Positions 6,041 to 10,113 of a stretch of 10,113 nt of DNA are shown here, in pieces. Below the pieces are notes generated by a model. That model did no database searches. It had not been told where the DNA came from and saw only the letters and a program-made list of their open reading frames with translations. This stretch comes from JAVBLQ01 sp031553435 (GTDB taxonomy: Bacteria > Bacteroidota > Bacteroidia > Bacteroidales > Azobacteroidaceae). The stretch spans positions 1 through 10,113 of the forward strand of contig JAVBLQ010000034.1 of NCBI GenBank assembly GCA_031553435.1, given 5' to 3'. Every line of letters starts with the position of its first letter. The stretch's first letter is position 1. The position numbers were made by a program, and so were the translations under genes.

Positions 6041-7777
6041 ATGAATAAATTCATCGACATATACCATTCTTTCGATTCTCAGGCTTTTCATTTTCTGAGG
6101 CCTTGGGCATTATGGCTGTTTATTCCGTTGGGAGTAATCATCATCATATTGTTGTTAGGCAACCGGGAACAAAAAAAATGGAAAAATATCATTGCACTTC
6201 ATTTACGGCCTTATATGTTCAGCAAGGGAAGCCCCGGCGCAATTATTTTACCTCTGGTTTTTCTTGTAATAAGTTTAAGTTGTATGATTCTGGCCTTGGC
6301 AGGACCCACATGGAAGAAACGGGATATTCCCGGGGAAAAAATTCCTGCTGTGGTAATGATCGACCTGGATTTATCCAAATCAATGTTGGCCGAAGATATA
6401 CAACCTTCCCGGTTGGAACGGGCAAAGATGAAAATTTCAGACTTCCTGAACGCAAATCCGCGCGCCCGTGCCGGATTGATTGCTTATGCCGGAACTCCGC
6501 ATACGGTTCTACCTTTCACCAGTGATTACAACCTGATTAAGCATCATGCTGCCAGTCTGTACAATTGGGAAATGCCTGTTCAGGGAACAAATATGGCTTT
6601 GAACCTGGCATTGATAGATTCAATGATGGTACGTGTAGATGCTCCGAGTACAATTTTGTTAATGACGGATGTGATCAATGATTCGGAAGCCACACTGTTA
6701 TCCGACTTCATCAATAATTCCATACATAAACTGGAAATATTATTGTTTTCGATTCCCAATGGAGCTCCGGTTCCCGGTGCTCCGGGAGTTATTTCCAAAC
6801 AATCGCCTACGGCATTGAATAATTTGCAGCAAAATGAAAAGATCCATATCACTACTATTACATTGGATAAATCGGATGTGGAAGGAATTGCCAAACGCAT
6901 CAGTGATCATCTCATGTTTGAAAAAGACAAGAAAAAAGATGCACAGGAATGGGATGATATGGGATGGTTGCTGCTCATTCCGGCAATTGTTATTACTCTC
7001 TTGTGGTTCCGTAAGGGTTGGGTGGTTCAATGGTCTTGGATCCCATTGATATTGATCACTTTTTCGTCTTGTAGTCTGGGGGATAAACATCCGGATTGGT
7101 GGTACACCAAAGATTATCAGGGAGAGATGTTGTACGAAAAAGGCGATTACGAACAAGCGGCAGAACTATTTACCGATAACAGCCATAAAGCCGCGGCCTA
7201 TTTCAAAGCCGGTGATTACCAATCTGTAGCAGTGTTACTGGCTGATGATACAACCGCCATCGGAAGATATAACTATGGCCTGGCAATGGTTAAATTAGGA
7301 AATTATGACGAAGCAATCGAATCATTTCAAACAGCCATATCTGAAGATCAATCTTTGAAATCCAAGGCTCAGCAAAATATCGATGCAACGCAATTGATGA
7401 AAGATCAGGCAAAAAGCGTATTGCGTTTTTTGCCCCAAACCAGTGCTATAGATAAAATATTAGCAAATACGGAGAAAGGAAAACTGAAAGAACGCAAGCC
7501 AACCGGAGAAGATGAACAATTAAGCTCGGATACGGAAGTCAAAAAACTTCCCACTAAGGGGGATCGATTGAGCGATGAAGTAGCCAGCGATATTCACCGG
7601 GCAAAAGAACAAAAATTTCCGCCTAAGGATTTCAAAATGGAACCGCAAATGCCTGTCGAAACAAAAGTGTTGATGCAGAAAACAAATGCGGATCCCGGCG
7701 AATTTCTTCACCGGAGATTCGAGATACAGAAACAAAAATATTATCCGACTGTAAAACAAGGGAAAGAAATATGGTAA
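6041..7777 (+). CDS. batB: BatB-BatC fusion: membrane VWA protein with TPR domain
   Basis: This 578-residue protein joins two parts often encoded as separate batB and batC genes. The N-terminal part has helices near 21-40 and 66-87, then a VWA domain with a full MIDAS: Asp110, Ser112 and Ser114 in DLSKSM, Thr183 in QGTN and Asp210 in LMTD. Two further hydrophobic segments follow at 307-323 and 329-343. The C-terminal part (about 350-455) contains tetratricopeptide-like helices: YEKGDYEQAAELF, YFKAGDYQSVAVLL, and YNYGLAMVKLGNYDEAIESFQTAI (three consecutive stretches at 365, 387 and 410). A charged linker leads to an end motif DPGEFLHRRFEIQKQ (551-565) typical of VWA-TPR proteins. The product is a membrane protein whose TPR part probably binds partners. 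It begins nine bases after a GTAAC array and lies 19 bp before batD. Confidence 0.92.
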   Translation: MNKFIDIYHSFDSQAFHFLRPWALWLFIPLGVIIIILLLGNREQKKWKNIIALHLRPYMFSKGSPGAIILPLVFLVISLSCMILALAGPTWKKRDIPGEKIPAVVMIDLDLSKSMLAEDIQPSRLERAKMKISDFLNANPRARAGLIAYAGTPHTVLPFTSDYNLIKHHAASLYNWEMPVQGTNMALNLALIDSMMVRVDAPSTILLMTDVINDSEATLLSDFINNSIHKLEILLFSIPNGAPVPGAPGVISKQSPTALNNLQQNEKIHITTITLDKSDVEGIAKRISDHLMFEKDKKKDAQEWDDMGWLLLIPAIVITLLWFRKGWVVQWSWIPLILITFSSCSLGDKHPDWWYTKDYQGEMLYEKGDYEQAAELFTDNSHKAAAYFKAGDYQSVAVLLADDTTAIGRYNYGLAMVKLGNYDEAIESFQTAISEDQSLKSKAQQNIDATQLMKDQAKSVLRFLPQTSAIDKILANTEKGKLKERKPTGEDEQLSSDTEVKKLPTKGDRLSDEVASDIHRAKEQKFPPKDFKMEPQMPVETKVLMQKTNADPGEFLHRRFEIQKQKYYPTVKQGKEIW

Positions 7778-7796
7778 GGGACTACCCTGATAGATT

Positions 7797-9104
7797 ATGA
7801 ACAGAATATATAAAATAATATTAGCGTTGCTAATCCTAACAGGGTTACAAACCCTGTTAGGATTAGATTCAGCTCACGCCCAAGTCTCCGCCATTGTCGA
7901 TCTGAGCAAAAGATCCGTCTATGTGCAGCAACCATTTCGTGTAAACATCACCGTTTACACCAAGACATGGTTTACCCAGCCATTGGAATTTACCAATCTG
8001 CAAATTCCCAACGCATTTATTGTCCCTTTCGACAAGACCCAGCCGGGTATGTTCACTATTGGTGGAAAACAGTATCCCGGCGTTCAGTTTTATTATATAG
8101 TTTTTCCGTATAAACCGGGAGAATTTTCCGTTCCTTCATTGGAAATCACAGCACAAAGCCCTCCGGAAGGAAGTTCCGAAAGCCGGAAAGTAATAATTCA
8201 TACCACAGAGCAAAAATATACTGTAAAAGATGTTCCCAAAAGTCTGAAAGATAAAGGAGATTGGCTTGTTGCCAAAAATGTTATCCTCAGAGAAACCTGG
8301 AGTCCGGATTTGAAAAATCTGAAAGTCGGTGACGTTCTGAAACGCACTGTTACGATCGATGCTCAGGGAACATTACCTCAATTTATCCCCGACATTTCCG
8401 GTCAGGAGCAAGTAAAATGGGCAAGTACCTACCCGCAATCTCCTGTTTTAACGGATACCCGGGGTGGTGGAGATGCTAATGGAAGGAGCACGCAAACCAC
8501 CACTTATCTGCTCGAAAAGTCAGGTAATTTTATAATTCCCGGAATAGAATTGCCTTATTGGAATCCCTATTCAGGTAAACTGATGACAGCTTCTACCATC
8601 AAACATGAAATTCTGGTTGCAGATAATCCCGATTTGGGAATCCTGACCACACTTAAAGATAGTTTAGATGCCACACAATCTGTCAAAGCAGTTTCAGAAG
8701 AAAAAACTCCTTTCCTCATTTTGGGAATGAAGTGGTATCAATTTGCCGGATTGTTGATTATAGCCTTGTTTGTTTGTTATTGTCTTTTTTCTTTCGGAAG
8801 AAAAGTATTTAAAAAATTTCATATCAAGTGGCTCAATTACTTAAATAGTGAACAATATCTTTTCAGAAAAATGATACACTCAAACAATAGTCCTGAATCA
8901 TTTTTGCCGGCATTATACAAATGGTGGGACAATCTGAAAAAAAAACCATCTTCTTCAATCGGCGCCTCTTTGAACGAAATGCACCTGACTGAAGAAGAAA
9001 AAAACATCAAAAACTATCTGACTGTTGTTTACGAAAAACAGGAAGCCGGAGATGCCGAAGAAATTAAGAAGATGATGAGGAAAAGATTTAAACACAAATA
9101 TTAA
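7797..9104 (+). CDS. batD: BatD, exported protein with one C-terminal TM helix
   Basis: This 435-residue protein has a signal peptide (1-28, cleavage after Ala-His-Ala28), two beta-rich periplasmic regions (about 30-140 and 160-275), one membrane helix near 313-335 and a basic cytoplasmic tail. BatD members are large periplasmic proteins at the end of bat clusters. The opening of the mature chain (VSAIVDLSKRSVYVQQPFRV, 30-49) and the KPGEFSVPSLEI block (106-117) fit the family. At 435 residues it is shorter than many BatD proteins, which often exceed 550. Codons 12-23 of the signal peptide are made wholly of a perfect palindrome (7830-7866). The gene is the last of the cluster; no batE follows, and the next gene is convergent, 36 bp away. 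No hairpin-plus-T-run terminator is visible after it. Confidence 0.9.
   Translation: MNRIYKIILALLILTGLQTLLGLDSAHAQVSAIVDLSKRSVYVQQPFRVNITVYTKTWFTQPLEFTNLQIPNAFIVPFDKTQPGMFTIGGKQYPGVQFYYIVFPYKPGEFSVPSLEITAQSPPEGSSESRKVIIHTTEQKYTVKDVPKSLKDKGDWLVAKNVILRETWSPDLKNLKVGDVLKRTVTIDAQGTLPQFIPDISGQEQVKWASTYPQSPVLTDTRGGGDANGRSTQTTTYLLEKSGNFIIPGIELPYWNPYSGKLMTASTIKHEILVADNPDLGILTTLKDSLDATQSVKAVSEEKTPFLILGMKWYQFAGLLIIALFVCYCLFSFGRKVFKKFHIKWLNYLNSEQYLFRKMIHSNNSPESFLPALYKWWDNLKKKPSSSIGASLNEMHLTEEEKNIKNYLTVVYEKQEAGDAEEIKKMMRKRFKHKY
7830..7866. repeat. Perfect palindrome (17-bp arms, 3-nt loop) inside batD signal peptide
   Basis: The left arm CTAATCCTAACAGGGTT (7830-7846) and right arm AACCCTGTTAGGATTAG (7850-7866) are exact reverse complements around ACA. 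The element covers codons 12-23 of batD plus one base, encoding LILTGLQTLLGL, which is most of the hydrophobic core of the signal peptide. A transcript would fold into a strong 17-bp stem about 33 nt after the AUG. There is no T-run, so it is not an ordinary terminator. A palindromic element inserted in frame, similar in concept to the Rickettsia palindromic elements, is the likeliest reading. Confidence 0.9.
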
Positions 9105-9140
9105 ATATTGCACCTTTGCATCTTCGTGTTTAAAACCTGC

Positions 9141-9668
9141 TTATTCGAATTCTTTTTCATAAAATTTTTTGAATTCGTTTTTTCTGACAAGCTTTTTGTA
9201 AATCACAAAAGACTTATTTCCAGCAATTTTCACTTCATTCTTAAAATCTTCATGAGGAAAAAAATTAATGTCGCTTATAGAAATGTAATGACCTGTTCTC
9301 TCTGAGAATGGCCCTTCATACATGACTCCATTGATATTAATTTTGCGGATTGTAGTGGTATCCTTCCCATTTCCGTATAACATGGAACACTCAATGTATG
9401 GATCATTTGTTATATTCACAAATCCGTACACATCTTCAGATGTAAATTTAACAACTTCACCGCCATCGACTTGTAGTGTATGTTCACCGGCTTTCATTTT
9501 TCCTTCGGCCAGCTTAAACTCATGAGCGCCAACTTTGACAGGAGCTTGTCCGTCAATAGATACGGATACCTCTTTATCTGTCGGATTATCAATGTAGTAC
9601 TCGCTACCGGAACACGAGGCAAATAAAATAATTGCCAAACAAGTTAAAAGTAAAATAGATTGTTTCAT
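9141..9668 (-). CDS. Small lipoprotein of unknown function
   Basis: From the ATG at 9668-9666 the product is 175 residues. This start is preferred over one 30 bases upstream because it gives a proper signal: MKQSILLLT, a hydrophobic core and a lipobox Phe16-Ala17-Ser18-Cys19. The mature part begins SGSEYYIDNPTDKEVSVSID (20-39) and continues with short beta-strand-like stretches; KMKAGEHTLQVDGGE (58-72) recalls small Ig-like or PEGA-like surface domains, but no family is recognised. The C-terminus is Lys/Glu/Phe-rich. No catalytic motif is seen. It is convergent with batD and probably not part of that cluster. A good Bacteroidota promoter lies about 80-110 bp upstream at 9750-9779. Confidence 0.82.
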   Translation of the reverse strand: MKQSILLLTCLAIILFASCSGSEYYIDNPTDKEVSVSIDGQAPVKVGAHEFKLAEGKMKAGEHTLQVDGGEVVKFTSEDVYGFVNITNDPYIECSMLYGNGKDTTTIRKININGVMYEGPFSERTGHYISISDINFFPHEDFKNEVKIAGNKSFVIYKKLVRKNEFKKFYEKEFE

Positions 9669-9749
9669 AATGATGCTTGTTTCAAGAAGCAAATGCAACT
9701 GATTAAGTTAGTAATTAAAATTTTATTAAGTGTGAGATGCCTGATTTTG

Positions 9750-9779
9750 CAAAGCTACAAACTTTTTTATTTTCCGCAA
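9750..9779 (-). promoter_or_regulatory. Bacteroidota-type promoter for the small lipoprotein
   Basis: On the minus strand, TTG (9779-9777) is followed after 19 bases by TAGCTTTG (9757-9750), an exact fit to the TTG...TAnnTTTG pattern at its usual spacing. Transcription would begin near 9743 and give a leader of about 75 nt to the ATG at 9668. The match is by eye only. Confidence 0.6.
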
Positions 9780-9812
9780 CAAAATTTCCATTTTTTCAGT
9801 TATATATGCAAG

Positions 9813-9903
9813 GTTACAAGTTGCAAAATCAATCTGTAACCCGTAACCTGTAACTCGTAACTTGTAACTCGTAACTTGTAACTCGTAACCTGTAACTCGT
9901 AAC
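9813..9903 (+). repeat. GTTAC/GTAAC heptamer array upstream of recombinase gene
   Basis: Two units in one orientation, GTTACAA (9813-9819) and GTTGCAA (9820-9826), are followed after seven bases by ten contiguous units in the opposite orientation (9834-9903), all ending GTAAC and starting CT, CC, CT, TC, TT, TC, TT, TC, CT, TC. The core and period are identical to the batA-batB arrays some 3.8 kb away, and the polarity is the same: GTTAC first, GTAAC last, then a rightward start codon. The short left arm can fold back on the right one. Confidence 0.93.
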
Positions 9904-9924
9904 TTAATTAAATACATCACCCAC

Positions 9925-10113
9925 ATGCACACCACCAGTATCAAAATCAAGTACCGTTCCTCGACGGTTCCGGGCCAGGAGGGGTCGCTTTTGTTACAGT
10001 TCAAAAAAAAACCGGAGGTTAAAATTATCACCACTTACGAAAAACATTTTTTACATTATTGGAAACCAGTACTGGAAAAAGTAAGGCTACGGGGTTACAC
10101 ACCCCAGCCTGAG
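9925..10113 (+). CDS. Tyrosine-type site-specific recombinase/integrase, N-terminal part (runs off right edge)
   Basis: The frame is open from the ATG at 9925 to the window end (63 codons). Residues 5-25 (SIKIKYRSSTV, then PGQEGSLLLQ) match the start of Bacteroidota phage-type integrases, whose arm-binding domain typically reads IKxKxRxSTVxGxEGxxxYQ and then, at fixed spacing, a VRQIxTxY...W segment. Here VKIITTY...HYW (32-45) falls at that spacing. The core-binding and catalytic domains, with the Arg/His/Tyr residues, lie beyond the window, so activity cannot be judged. The last visible codons (10084-10110) form an imperfect hairpin. A heptamer array ends 21 bases before the ATG. No tRNA or att-like direct repeat is visible nearby. 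Confidence 0.65.
   Translation, partial: MHTTSIKIKYRSSTVPGQEGSLLLQFKKKPEVKIITTYEKHFLHYWKPVLEKVRLRGYTPQPE
10084..10110. repeat. Imperfect hairpin in recombinase coding sequence
   Basis: AGGCT (10084-10088) and GGGGT (10091-10095) pair with ACCCC (10101-10105) and AGCCT (10106-10110), giving a 10-bp stem with a 2-base bulge (AC) and a TACAC loop. The top, GGGTTACAC-ACCCC, resembles the centre of the batD palindrome (GGGTTACAAACCC). It is in frame, encoding part of the last ten visible residues of the recombinase. Confidence 0.6.

Noticed and set aside
9146..9177. CGAATTC...GAATTCG dyad as a terminator between batD and the lipoprotein
   Set aside because: The arms are only 7 bp with an 18-base loop, lie within the lipoprotein's coding end and reflect two Glu-Phe codon pairs. 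No terminator is claimed for either gene.
9108..9305. Plus-strand 65-codon frame after batD
   Set aside because: It is mostly antisense to the lipoprotein gene and is Phe-rich only because it reads A-rich Lys/Glu codons backwards.
9669..9698. Upstream ATG for the small lipoprotein
   Set aside because: Starting there would put ten extra residues, including an acidic one, ahead of a clean lipoprotein signal that starts at 9668.
9726..10034. Minus-strand open frame of 102 codons
   Set aside because: Its middle is a translation of the heptamer array (7 bp x 3 gives a 7-residue periodic peptide of the V-T-x-Y-x-L type) and its start lies antisense to the recombinase gene. It has no family resemblance or own leader.

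Overview
The window looks like a chromosomal segment of a Bacteroidota bacterium, most likely order Bacteroidales. The reasons are a complete bat-type (Bacteroides aerotolerance) gene cluster, lipoproteins with the relaxed Bacteroidota lipobox, AT-rich leaders without Shine-Dalgarno sequences, Bacteroidota-type -33/-7 promoters (TTG plus TAnnTTTG), an N-terminal fragment of a Bacteroidota-style surface protein and the start of a Bacteroidota-style tyrosine recombinase. The genus cannot be fixed from the sequence alone.

Layout. 1-825 (minus) is the N-terminal 275 codons of a secreted surface protein running off the left edge. 826-1327 is a divergent AT-rich control region with one good minus-strand promoter and a 15-bp direct repeat carrying -7-like boxes. 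1328-2320 (plus) is a HAD-fold phosphatase-like lipoprotein. 2361-9104 (plus) is the bat cluster: MoxR AAA+ ATPase, DUF58 protein, one-TM DUF4381-like protein, BatA (VWA), a BatB-BatC fusion (VWA plus TPR) and BatD. No batE follows. 9141-9668 (minus) is a small lipoprotein of unknown function, convergent with batD. 9925-10113 (plus) is the first 63 codons of a site-specific recombinase running off the right edge.

How the genes work together. MoxR ATPases are generally paired with VWA-domain proteins. Here the ATPase and DUF58 protein are cytoplasmic, BatA and BatB-C are membrane-anchored VWA proteins, and BatD has a large periplasmic part and one TM helix. A membrane-associated complex acting on the envelope or on stress survival is the family-level expectation; its exact biochemical job is not established. 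Gaps of 1 bp (4299, 4795) and 19 bp (7778-7796) support co-transcription. The one large break is the 264-bp gap between batA and batB.

The most unusual content is non-coding. The batA-batB gap is built almost wholly of 7-bp tandem repeats arranged as nested inverted arms: GTTACRR units, then GGCNNNN units, then GCCYTTS units, then YYGTAAC units. A second array of the same GTTAC/GTAAC heptamer lies just before the recombinase gene. Short heptamer runs of a different unit sit in two other gaps of the cluster. Separately, a perfect 17-bp-arm palindrome lies in frame inside the signal-peptide codons of batD, and a related imperfect hairpin with the same GGGTTACA core lies in frame in the recombinase gene. 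These suggest two families of small repeats colonising this genome, one of them entering coding sequence.
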